Shown here: one piece after another, positions 1 to 5,073 of the stretch
Layout: each line of letters starts with the position of its first letter
Position numbering within the stretch: position 1 is the stretch's first letter
DNA from: Chloroflexota bacterium
GTDB taxonomy: Bacteria; Chloroflexota; Anaerolineae; Anaerolineales; DRMV01
Assembly: GCA_013153375.1 (NCBI GenBank)
Contig: JAADEN010000142.1
Span: forward strand, 1-5,415
Direction: 5' to 3'
Length of the DNA: 5,415 bases
Translations under genes and position numbers: made by a program
Notes under the pieces: generated by a model
What the model saw: only the letters and a program-made list of their open reading frames with translations
The model's database searches: none
What the model was told of the DNA's origin: nothing

Positions 1-19
1 CACCTCCCGAAAAGGGCGC

Positions 20-38
20 GTGGGCAAAGCCTGCCCAC
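20..38. repeat. Perfect 7-bp inverted repeat (hairpin)
   Basis: Arms GTGGGCA (20-26) and TGCCCAC (32-38) flank the 5-base loop AAGCC. There is no T-run on either side, so it is not a classical intrinsic terminator. It could end transcription of a gene lying left of the window or be part of an intergenic repeat. Confidence 0.5.
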
Positions 39-167
39 AGTGGACGAACCGTGCCAGGCCCCAGAACGCTCCCCCTTCATTGTACTCCGCGCCCGGCCCG
101 CGGCGCGCCTTTCCTTTTCCCTCAAGGCGTAGGCCCGCTTTGGCAGCCTTCTACGAGAGGGAGCGCG

Positions 168-260
168 GTAGGGGCGACCGGCTGGTCGCCCGACGCGGGG
201 TGGGGTTTGGCAGGCTGGGAGCGAAACACGACGCCGCTTCTACAATATTTGCTTGCACCC
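168..260 (-). repeat. Dispersed 93-bp repeat, copy A
   Basis: The reverse complement of this stretch aligns without gaps to 5074-5166. I count 86 identities in 93 positions. It ends, in plus-strand reading, with tacaatatttgcttgcaccc (241-260) and begins with the imperfect palindrome GGGCGACCGGCTGGTCGCCC (172-191). No frame across it looks protein-like in both copies, and the conservation is at nucleotide level, so it is read as an intergenic repeat family rather than a gene remnant. It lies 40 bases upstream of the -10 box of the first gene. Confidence 0.85.
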
Positions 261-299
261 CAGCGGGCAAACCGACGCCCCAGGGCCGCGGCTTTAGGG

Positions 300-328
300 T
301 ATACTGAAGATAACTTTGAACCCAGGAG
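300..328 (+). promoter_or_regulatory. Candidate promoter -10 and ribosome binding site for the SPFH-selD-nfeD cluster
   Basis: A TATACT box lies at 300-305 in the context GGGTATACT, close to the GGGTATAAT found near 5053-5061. No convincing -35 hexamer lies 16-18 bases upstream. Transcription would start near 312, leaving a leader of about 23 bases. AGGAG at 324-328 stands six bases before ATG 335 and fixes that start. The promoter call is tentative and the ribosome binding site is firm. Confidence 0.45.
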
Positions 329-334
329 TACTTC

Positions 335-1405
335 ATGAACATCGTGAGTGCGGTGCGCTTTTTGAGCGGGATCGCATGGCTGGCCGCGGCCGGGATGATC
401 ATCTTGGCCGTGGCGCGGTCGGCCCAGCGCCGACCGGCCGCGCGGCTGTGGAAGGTGGGTTTGGGCCTGACCGCGGCCGCGGCGGTGCTGAGCACCCTGG
501 CCGCGGGGCTGGTGTTCATCCCGCCCGAGAAGCGCGGCGTGGTCATCTCCGCGGTCGCACCCGAGGGCTACCGCAAGACGCCCCTGGAGCCCGGCCTGCA
601 CTGGATCGTCCCCTACGCGGAGACGGTCAAACTGTACCCGATTTCGAAGCAGACCTACACCATGTCGGCCAAAGTCGAAGAGGGGCAGATTTACGGCGAC
701 GACTCCATCGAGGCCCGCACCAAGGACGGCCAGCGCATCTTCATGGACGCGTCGGTCATTTACTCCATTGACCCGGCCCGAGTGGTCGAAGTCCACCTGA
801 CCTGGCAGGATCGCTACACCGACGACCTGGTGCGCCCCTTGGTGCGGGGCATCATCCGCGACGCGGTCTCCCAGTTTCGGGTGGACGAGGTGGTGAGCAC
901 CAAACGCTTCGAGTTGCGGGACATGATCTACGAGGAACTGCGGGAACGGCTGGCCGAGAACGGCCTCATCTTGCACGATTTCGTGTTGCGCGATATTAAT
1001 TTCACGCCCGAATACGCGCAGGCCGTAGAGGAGAAGCAGATCGCGGAGCAGCGCGCCCAGCAGGCTCGCTTTTTGGTGGAGCAGAAGAAACAGGAGGCCG
1101 AGCAACTGCGTCAGATCGCCCAGGGCGAGGCCGACGCGCGCATCATTCGGGCCAAGGGCGAAGCCGAGGCGCGGGTCATCCAGGCCCAGGCCGAGGCCGA
1201 AGCCCTGCAGGTCATCGCCCAGGTGCTGCGCGAAAACCCGGAACTGCTGACTTACGAGTACATCCAGAAACTCGCGCCGGGCGTGCAGGTGATGCTGGTG
1301 CCTGCGGACAATCCGTACCTGCTGCCGCTGCCCGACATCACGGGCGCGACCCCAGAGGTCACGCCCGCGCCGACGCCGGCCCCCGAGGCTGGCGAACAAC
1401 CGTGA
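335..1405 (+). CDS. SPFH/band-7 (prohibitin-like) membrane protein
   Basis: This 356-residue protein has two predicted N-terminal membrane helices (about residues 5-26 and 41-62), followed by a band-7/SPFH domain (about 63-225) with the typical PGLHWIVPY segment near 86-94 and VLRDINFTPEYAQAVEEKQIAE at its end (written here as VLRDINFTPEYA, then QAVEEKQIAE). An Ala/Glu/Gln-rich coiled coil follows (about 226-296), then a conserved-looking LTYEYIQKLAPGVQVMLVP segment and a Pro/Thr-rich tail (335-356). Family members assemble into large membrane-bound oligomers that act as scaffolds, often controlling membrane proteases or lipid domains. The arrangement is closest to prohibitin/HflC-type proteins. 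The start is supported by AGGAG at 324-328. It opens a cluster of five same-strand genes that also encodes a second SPFH protein and NfeD. HflC is a possible alternative, but no partner HflK or FtsH is present. Confidence 0.85.
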   Translation: MNIVSAVRFLSGIAWLAAAGMIILAVARSAQRRPAARLWKVGLGLTAAAAVLSTLAAGLVFIPPEKRGVVISAVAPEGYRKTPLEPGLHWIVPYAETVKLYPISKQTYTMSAKVEEGQIYGDDSIEARTKDGQRIFMDASVIYSIDPARVVEVHLTWQDRYTDDLVRPLVRGIIRDAVSQFRVDEVVSTKRFELRDMIYEELRERLAENGLILHDFVLRDINFTPEYAQAVEEKQIAEQRAQQARFLVEQKKQEAEQLRQIAQGEADARIIRAKGEAEARVIQAQAEAEALQVIAQVLRENPELLTYEYIQKLAPGVQVMLVPADNPYLLPLPDITGATPEVTPAPTPAPEAGEQP

Positions 1406-1411
1406 GGAACG

Positions 1412-1441
1412 AACCTGAGGCCCGCGGTGGGGCTTCAGGTT
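1412..1441 (+). other. Intercistronic 12-bp hairpin upstream of selD
   Basis: Arms AACCTGAGGCCC (1412-1423) and GGGCTTCAGGTT (1430-1441) pair along all 12 positions with one G-U pair, closing a six-base loop (GCGGTG). It fills most of the 52-base gap between the SPFH stop and the selD start and ends about five bases before the selD ribosome binding site. No U-run follows, so a standard intrinsic terminator is not supported. An RNA processing or stability element, a U-less terminator, or a structure affecting selD translation are all possible. Confidence 0.6.
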
Positions 1442-1445
1442 GGGC

Positions 1446-1452
1446 GGAGTGA
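1446..1452 (+). promoter_or_regulatory. selD ribosome binding site
   Basis: GGAGTGA at 1446-1452, a near match to the anti-16S consensus, stands five bases before ATG 1458. It is the main evidence for starting selD upstream of the in-frame UGA rather than at GTG 1620, where the preceding bases (GCGGCGCTGCTG) offer no comparable site. Confidence 0.7.
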
Positions 1453-1457
1453 AGACC

Positions 1458-2534
1458 ATGAGCCAAAACATGACCGACCCGCCCACCGGCAAGGAGATTC
1501 GGCTCACCAGTTACGCCAAGTGTGCGGGTTGAGCCTCCAAATTAAGCGCGGAGGCGCTGGCGCAGGTTCTGCGCCCGGTTCAAGAACAATTTGCCGGTCG
1601 GGCTCCCGCGGCGCTGCTGGTGGGGCTCGACTCGCCCGACGACGCGGCCGTGTGGCAGGTGGACGCGGACCGGGCCCTGGTGGTCACCACCGACTTTTTC
1701 ACGCCCGTGCTGGACGACCCCTACGACTACGGCGCGGTGGCCGCGGCCAACAGCCTTTCGGACGCCTACGCGATGGGCGCGCGGCCCTTCCTGGCCCTCA
1801 ACATCGCGGGCCTGCCGCCCCAACTGCCGCCCGACGCGGCGCGAGAGATCTTCCGCGGGGGCGCGGAGAAGGCCGCGGAGGCCGGCGTGTTCATCGCCGG
1901 CGGGCACACCATCCAGGACGAGGAGCCCAAGTACGGCCTGGTGGTGCTGGCCTGGGCCGACCCGCGGCGTTTGCTCACCAAGACCGCGGTGCGGCCCGGC
2001 GACCGGCTGGTGCTGACCAAGCCCCTGGGCATGGGCTGCATCACCACCGCGCTCAAGCGCCAGAAGGCCCGGCCCGAGCATGTCGCGGAGGCCACCCGCT
2101 GGATGCTGCGGCTCAACCGCGCCGCGATGGAGGCCGCGCTGGACGCGGGCCTGCAGGCCGCGACGGATGTCACCGGCTTCAGCCTGCTGGGCCACGCCTA
2201 CGAGATGGCCCAGGCCTCGGGCGTGGGCCTGCGGCTGGCCTGGGAGCGCATCCCCATCCTGGACGCGGCCCGGGAGTACGCGCGCACGCTGTTCTCCTTC
2301 GCCGGAGGCGCGTTCGACAATCGCGAGTACTTCGGCCCCCAGGTGCACTTCCAGCGGGATCTGGACGAGCCGGACCAGATGCTGCTCTTCGACCCGCAAA
2401 CCAGCGGCGGCCTGCTCCTGGCCGTGCCGCCCTCCCGCTGGGAGGCCTTTCGGCAGGCCGCGGCCGCAAGGCAGGTGTCCTACTGGTTCATCGGCGAGGC
2501 CGTGGAGGGCCCGCCACGCATTGAGGTGGTGTAA
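1458..2534 (+). CDS. selD: Selenophosphate synthetase SelD, selenocysteine-containing (UGA-coded Sec25)
   Basis: SelD makes monoselenophosphate from ATP, selenide and water, the selenium donor for selenocysteine and 2-selenouridine. Read from ATG 1458 with UGA 1530-1532 as Sec, the product is 358 residues, the normal family length. The N-terminus RLTSYAKCAGUASKLS (15-30) aligns to E. coli RLTQYSHGAGCGCKIS: Sec25 replaces catalytic Cys17 and Lys28 matches essential Lys20. The PurM/AIR-synthase-like core follows, with LDSPDDAAVW (57-66), TTDFFTPVLDDP (77-88), AAANSLSDAYAMG (95-107), AGGHTI, LTKPLGMG, TDVTGFSLLGH starting at Thr236 (Asp237 matches E. coli Asp227) and DPQTSGGLLLAVP near the C-terminus. 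Family homology carries across both sides of the UGA in one frame with no indel, which favours recoding over a nonsense mutation. The stop is TAA. A start at ATG 1470 is possible, and an uncorrected gene call would begin at GTG 1620 and lose the active site. Confidence 0.93.
1533..1575 (+). promoter_or_regulatory. Candidate bacterial SECIS element in selD
   Basis: Immediately after UGA 1530-1532 the mRNA can fold into several hairpins. The best SelB-binding candidate is 1559-1575, GGCGCAGGUUCUGCGCC, a perfect 7-bp stem with a GUU loop. Its core GCAGGUUCUGC closely resembles GCAGGUCUGC of the E. coli fdhF hairpin. The loop starts 34 bases after the UGA, towards the far end of the range I recall for bacterial SECIS elements. 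A second hairpin, AGCGC-GGAG-GCGCU (1545-1558), abuts it and puts a G-starting loop 18 bases after the UGA. A third, GCCUCC/GGAGGC (1533-1538 with 1550-1555), excludes the second but not the first. The unpaired U expected in the 5' arm of SelB-binding stems may be U1558. Which fold acts is inferred. Confidence 0.6.
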
Positions 2535-2543
2535 CCCCTCGAC

Positions 2544-2549
2544 AGGAGG
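2544..2549 (+). promoter_or_regulatory. Ribosome binding site of the 73-residue membrane protein
   Basis: A perfect AGGAGG, six bases before ATG 2556 and nine bases after the selD stop. It is the chief reason for treating this short frame as a real gene. Confidence 0.75.
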
Positions 2550-2555
2550 CATACC

Positions 2556-2777
2556 ATGGACGAGCGTCCCGGATGTTTGGGCGGTTTGCTGCGCATCGCG
2601 CTGCTGACCTGGCTGTTCGACTTCTTGCAGGATCGCTTCGGTTGGGGCCAAGGATGTTCGTGCACCGGCGTCGGCTGCGGCTGCCTGCTTTTGCTGGTCT
2701 TCCTGGCCGTGCTGTGCTCCATCATCTTCGGCACCGACTGGACCCGCTTGACCTGGCTGTTGGGCTGGGGCGCGTAG
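2556..2777 (+). CDS. Small Cys-rich membrane protein, unknown function
   Basis: I do not recognise this 73-residue protein. It reads MDERPGCLGGLLRIALLTWL at the start, giving one hydrophobic segment (about 8-24). A polar stretch with a Cys cluster follows (GCSCTGVGCGC, Cys34, 36, 41 and 43), then a second strongly hydrophobic helix (44-58, with Cys54). It ends with a Trp-rich tail, TDWTRLTWLLGWGA. Five of its six cysteines lie between residues 34 and 54; the sixth is Cys7. The CxC-x4-CxC spacing could bind a metal or form disulfides, but no known motif is matched with confidence. It is supported as a gene by AGGAGG at 2544-2549, by close spacing (21 bases after selD, 25 before nfeD) and by a coherent membrane-protein composition. 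Its position suggests co-expression with the NfeD/slipin pair. Confidence 0.75.
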   Translation: MDERPGCLGGLLRIALLTWLFDFLQDRFGWGQGCSCTGVGCGCLLLLVFLAVLCSIIFGTDWTRLTWLLGWGA

Positions 2778-2790
2778 GCCGCGCCCGGCC

Positions 2791-2797
2791 GAGGAGG
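2791..2797 (+). promoter_or_regulatory. nfeD ribosome binding site deciding the start
   Basis: GAGGAGG at 2791-2797 abuts or overlaps GTG 2797 but lies five bases before GTG 2803. It therefore favours 2803 as the initiation codon and a protein two residues shorter than the longest open frame. Confidence 0.65.
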
Positions 2798-2802
2798 TGG
2801 CC

Positions 2803-3411
2803 GTGGACTTCTTGACGCCGAATCTGGCGTATCTGCTCTTGATCGCGGCCATCGTGTTGACTTCGCTGGCCGTGGTCACACCCGGCACGGGCGTGCTGGA
2901 GGTGGCCGCGTTCATCGCCTTGGGGCTGACGGGCTACGCGCTGTGGGTGCTGCCCTTCAACACCTGGGCGCTGCTGATTCTGGCTTTGGGCGCGGGGCTG
3001 TTCGTCCAGGCCGTGCGCAAGCCTAAAGCCGTGGGGTGGCTGATCGCCGCGGCCCTGGCCTTCATCGTGGGCTCGGTGTTCCTGTTCCGCACCCCGCGCG
3101 GCGGGATGGCCGTGCATCCCGCCCTGGCCGTGGTCGCGTCGGCCTCGGTGGGCGGTTATTTCTGGCTCGCGGTGCGCAAGGCCCTGGAGGCCATGCAGCG
3201 CCCGCCCGTCCAGGACATGGACGCGCTCATCGGCCGCACGGGCGAGACGCGCACCCCCGTGCACCACGAGGGCACCGTCTATGTGGACGGCGAATTGTGG
3301 AGCGCACGCAGTCCCTGCCCCATCCCCGCGGGGCACCCGGTGCGGGTGGTCGCCCGCGAAGGTTTCGTGCTGGTGGTCGAGCCGTTGCCCGAAACCGAGT
3401 TGCCGTGTTGA
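2803..3411 (+). CDS. NfeD-family membrane protein lacking the protease domain
   Basis: This 202-residue protein matches the C-terminal half of NfeD/STOPP proteins, the usual operon partners of slipins and flotillins. LTPNLAYLLLIAAIVLTSLA opens a run of about four to five predicted membrane helices (about 7-25, 32-50, 55-71, 77-96, 105-124), with the family-typical PGTGVLEV at 27-34. A soluble OB-fold-like domain follows (about 139-196), with LIGRTGETRTPVHHEGTVYV and LWSARSPCPIPAGHPVRVV. In long NfeD proteins a ClpP-class serine protease domain precedes the membrane part. Here the protein begins directly at the membrane region, and no Ser/Lys protease motif is present. It sits 43 bases before the slipin gene, the expected partner. 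Start GTG 2803 is chosen from ribosome binding site spacing. Confidence 0.85.
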   Translation: MDFLTPNLAYLLLIAAIVLTSLAVVTPGTGVLEVAAFIALGLTGYALWVLPFNTWALLILALGAGLFVQAVRKPKAVGWLIAAALAFIVGSVFLFRTPRGGMAVHPALAVVASASVGGYFWLAVRKALEAMQRPPVQDMDALIGRTGETRTPVHHEGTVYVDGELWSARSPCPIPAGHPVRVVAREGFVLVVEPLPETELPC

Positions 3412-3441
3412 GACCGGCTCGGCCCTGCTCGTGCTTCCCTC

Positions 3442-3449
3442 AGGAGGTG
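3442..3449 (+). promoter_or_regulatory. Slipin ribosome binding site deciding the start
   Basis: AGGAGGTG at 3442-3449, five bases before ATG 3455. The open frame extends upstream into the nfeD coding region in a different frame, so this site sets the true start and removes 58 shadow residues. A GTG directly before the ATG (3452) is too close to the site. Confidence 0.75.
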
Positions 3450-3454
3450 CTGTG

Positions 3455-4381
3455 ATGCTGTATGCACCCTTGGCGCAGTCCGATACGGGCATGTTCGCCC
3501 TGTGCTTCATGTCCATCCTGTTCCTGTTCTTGCTCATCGCGCTGGCGCAGGCCGTGCGCATCGTGCCCGAATATCAGCGGCTGGTGGTGCTGCGCTTCGG
3601 CCGCGTGGTGGGCGCCAAAGGCCCCGGCCTGGTCTTCCTCATCCCCTTCGTGGACAAGCCCATCCGCGTGGACCTGCGGGAGCGGGTGCGGGAAGTGCCG
3701 CACCAGACCTGCATCACCAAAGACAACGCGGCCATCGCGGTGGACTTCGTGTGGTACTACAAAGTGCTGGATCCCGTGGCCAGCGTGGTCAAGGTGGAGA
3801 ACTTCGAGGAATCCGCGGGCAACATGGCCACCACCACCCTGCGCGCGGTCATCGGCGGCATCCTGCTCGACGATGTGCTCTCCCAGCGGGAGTACATCAA
3901 CAACATGCTGCGCACCCGGCTGGACGAGGTGACCGAGCGCTGGGGCGTGAAGGTGACCAATGTGGAGATTCGCGAAATCGTGCCCCCGCGCGAGATTCAG
4001 GAGGCCATGAACCGGCAGATGTCCGCGGAGCGCAACCGCCGCGCGCAGGTCACCGAATCGCTGGGCAAGAAGGAAGCGGCCATCAATGTGGCCGAGGGTG
4101 AGAAGCAGGCCGCCATCCTGCGGGCCGAGGGCGAGAAGCGGGCCGCGATCTTGCAGGCCCAGGCCGAGCGCGAGGCCCAACTGCTGCGGGCCGAAGGCTT
4201 CGCCTTGGCTTTGGATAAGATCTTCGGCGTGGCCAAAGACCTGGATCCCAAGACCATGACTTTGCAGTACTTCGAGACCTTGAAGGCCCTGGGTCAGAGC
4301 GACGCCACCAAGATGGTGTTCCCCATGGAGTTCACCGATCTGCTCAAGTCCTTCACCGACATGCGTCAGAAGGAAGAATGA
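3455..4381 (+). CDS. Slipin/paraslipin SPFH protein (QmcA-like)
   Basis: This 308-residue protein has one N-terminal membrane helix (about 12-33) and a band-7/SPFH domain (about 34-190). Visible family features are VRIVPEYQRLVVLRFGR, PGLVFLIPFVDK, a ITKDNAAIAVDFVWYYKV segment, LDDVLSQREYIN, WGVKVTNVEIREIVPP and MNRQMSAERNRRAQV. The coiled coil is built on three 11-residue repeats (VAEGEKQAAIL, RAEGEKRAAIL, QAQAEREAQLL; 212-244). The C-terminal part, QYFETLKALGQSDATKMVFP, resembles E. coli QmcA. Such proteins oligomerise at the inner membrane and scaffold microdomains, and NfeD upstream is the classical partner. It differs from the first SPFH protein of the cluster by having one helix, slipin-type motifs and no Pro-rich tail. 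Stop is TGA at 4379-4381. Confidence 0.9.
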   Translation: MLYAPLAQSDTGMFALCFMSILFLFLLIALAQAVRIVPEYQRLVVLRFGRVVGAKGPGLVFLIPFVDKPIRVDLRERVREVPHQTCITKDNAAIAVDFVWYYKVLDPVASVVKVENFEESAGNMATTTLRAVIGGILLDDVLSQREYINNMLRTRLDEVTERWGVKVTNVEIREIVPPREIQEAMNRQMSAERNRRAQVTESLGKKEAAINVAEGEKQAAILRAEGEKRAAILQAQAEREAQLLRAEGFALALDKIFGVAKDLDPKTMTLQYFETLKALGQSDATKMVFPMEFTDLLKSFTDMRQKEE

Positions 4382-4405
4382 GCCCGCTGCGCGGGAGAAA
4401 AGCGC

Positions 4406-4431
4406 AGGGCGGGGCCGCGCGGCCCCGCCCT
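4406..4431. terminator. Perfect 26-bp palindrome between convergent genes
   Basis: Left half AGGGCGGGGCCGC (4406-4418) is the exact reverse complement of right half GCGGCCCCGCCCT (4419-4431), and the stem extends one more pair (C4405-G4432). It lies 24 bases after the slipin stop and 21 bases beyond the stop of the minus-strand FKBP gene. A symmetric strong stem between convergent genes suggests a bidirectional terminator. No T-run follows on either strand, so it would be a U-less terminator or transcription roadblock. A small stem, CCCGC-TGC-GCGGG, lies just upstream at 4383-4395. Confidence 0.6.
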
Positions 4432-4452
4432 GTCGTTGACGCGTGGGGGCGG

Positions 4453-4959
4453 TTAGTGGTGATGGTCGCCCTCGCTGTGCACATGGCCGTGGGCCAGTTC
4501 TTCGGGCGTGGCCTCGCGCAGGCCCACCACCTTGACGGTGAAGTGCAAGGTCTTCCCGGCCAGGGGATGGTTGAAGTTGAGCACCACGCTGTCGTCTTTG
4601 ACCTCGTGGATGGTGGCGTTGTACACCTGGCCGCTCTGGTCGCTCAGTTGCAGTTGCACACCGGGCTCCAGGGTGATGGTGGGCGGGAACTCGCTCTTGG
4701 GCAGGGCGATGAACGCGTTGGGATCTTCGACGCCGTAACCTTCTTCGGGGCTGACCGTGACTTCCTTGCTCTCGCCCACGGCCATCCCTTGCAGTTCCTT
4801 CTCCAGGCCGGGGATGATGTGCCCCTGACCGTGGATGTACGAGAGAGGGCCGTGCTGCTCCGACGAGTCCACCACTTCGCCGTCCACCTTCAGGGTGTAT
4901 TCGATGGTGACCACATCGTTGTCGCGCACAGTGCGTTTGGCTTCTGACTTGTCCGACAT
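4453..4959 (-). CDS. slyD: FKBP-type peptidyl-prolyl isomerase, SlyD-like
   Basis: This 168-residue cytoplasmic protein belongs to the SlyD branch of FKBP isomerases, which catalyse prolyl cis-trans isomerisation and act as chaperones. In E. coli SlyD also delivers nickel to hydrogenase maturation. FKBP-fold strands (about 14-74) contain VDSSEQHGPLSYIHGQGHII and PGLEKELQGMAVGE. The insert-in-flap domain runs about 76-126, and the fold closes with NFNHPLAGKTLHFTVKVVGL. The C-terminal LREATPEELAHGHVHSEGDH, followed by two His, matches E. coli SlyD (LREA then EELAHGHVH), but the His tail is much shorter: six His (157, 159, 161 and 166-168) instead of the long His/Asp/Cys tail of E. coli. Upstream on the minus strand, AAGGTGAG lies about five bases before ATG 4959. 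Gene orientation is convergent with the operon and divergent from the deformylase. Confidence 0.93.
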   Translation of the reverse strand: MSDKSEAKRTVRDNDVVTIEYTLKVDGEVVDSSEQHGPLSYIHGQGHIIPGLEKELQGMAVGESKEVTVSPEEGYGVEDPNAFIALPKSEFPPTITLEPGVQLQLSDQSGQVYNATIHEVKDDSVVLNFNHPLAGKTLHFTVKVVGLREATPEELAHGHVHSEGDHHH

Positions 4960-5028
4960 TTTCTCTCACCTTTCAGGGGGAACCCAGAGCGGGCGGGCCG
5001 GGCCCACCCGCGCGAACAGCGTTAATTG

Positions 5029-5037
5029 ATTGTATCA
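5029..5037 (-). promoter_or_regulatory. Extended -10 promoter element for the FKBP gene
   Basis: The minus strand reads TGATACAAT, matching the extended -10 pattern TGnTAnnnT with TACAAT as the hexamer. An extended -10 can work without a good -35, and none is visible here. Initiation near 5022 would give a leader of about 63 bases to ATG 4959. Confidence 0.5.
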
Positions 5038-5055
5038 CACTCCCGGCCGCGGGGG

Positions 5056-5061
5056 TATAAT
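5056..5061 (+). promoter_or_regulatory. Consensus -10 box, likely for the deformylase transcript
   Basis: A perfect TATAAT in the context GGGGGTATAATAC. No good -35 is seen at 16-18 bases (TTGTAT at 5030-5035 gives a 20-base spacer). Initiation near 5068 would place repeat copy B inside a leader of about 268 bases. A weaker alternative nearer the gene is TTGCAC (5238-5243) with TACATT (5260-5265), spacer 16. Confidence 0.45.
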
Positions 5062-5073
5062 ACGCCTGACAGC

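Larger units (their letters stand above)
1..334. other. 5' non-coding stretch with hairpin, dispersed repeat and promoter box
   Basis: No open frame here resembles a known protein, and no end of an upstream gene is recognisable. Visible contents are a hairpin at 20-38, a GC-rich tract with a GGCGCGCC palindrome near 103-110, one copy of a 93-bp repeat at 168-260 (minus orientation relative to the copy near the right end), a TATACT box at 300-305 and the ribosome binding site of the first gene. The large open frame on the minus strand through this region continues antisense to the SPFH gene and is a high-GC shadow. Confidence 0.6.

Noticed and set aside
122..1507. 461-codon open frame on the minus strand
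   Set aside because: It is antisense to the SPFH gene, whose plus-strand product shows clear family motifs. Its product is low-complexity and His/Arg/Gly-rich, as expected for a GC-rich shadow frame.
1427..2524. 365-codon plus-strand open frame overlapping selD
   Set aside because: It is in a different frame from selD, and its product is almost entirely Gly/Arg/Ala/Pro. selD itself is strongly supported through the UGA.
1620..2534. selD starting at GTG 1620
   Set aside because: This start removes the glycine-rich N-terminus, Sec25 and Lys28 needed for catalysis, and it lacks a ribosome binding site. The in-frame homology upstream across the UGA is clear.
1542..2915. 457-codon open frame on the minus strand
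   Set aside because: It runs antisense to selD, the small membrane gene and the nfeD start, with no recognisable motif and His/Gln/Gly-rich composition.
3409..3411. TGA at the end of nfeD (after a Cys codon) as a second Sec codon
   Set aside because: The OB-fold ends there as in the family. Read-through would run out of frame into the slipin gene without homology.
4379..4451. TGA at the slipin stop as Sec, with the hairpin at 4383-4395
   Set aside because: The stem begins two bases after the UGA, too close for a bacterial SECIS. The protein already has its full family length, and the read-through peptide is low-complexity.
3440..4969. 509-codon open frame on the minus strand
   Set aside because: It covers the slipin gene antisense and the FKBP gene in a wrong frame. 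Its composition is repetitive (Gly, His, Leu, Gln) and it has no domain signal.
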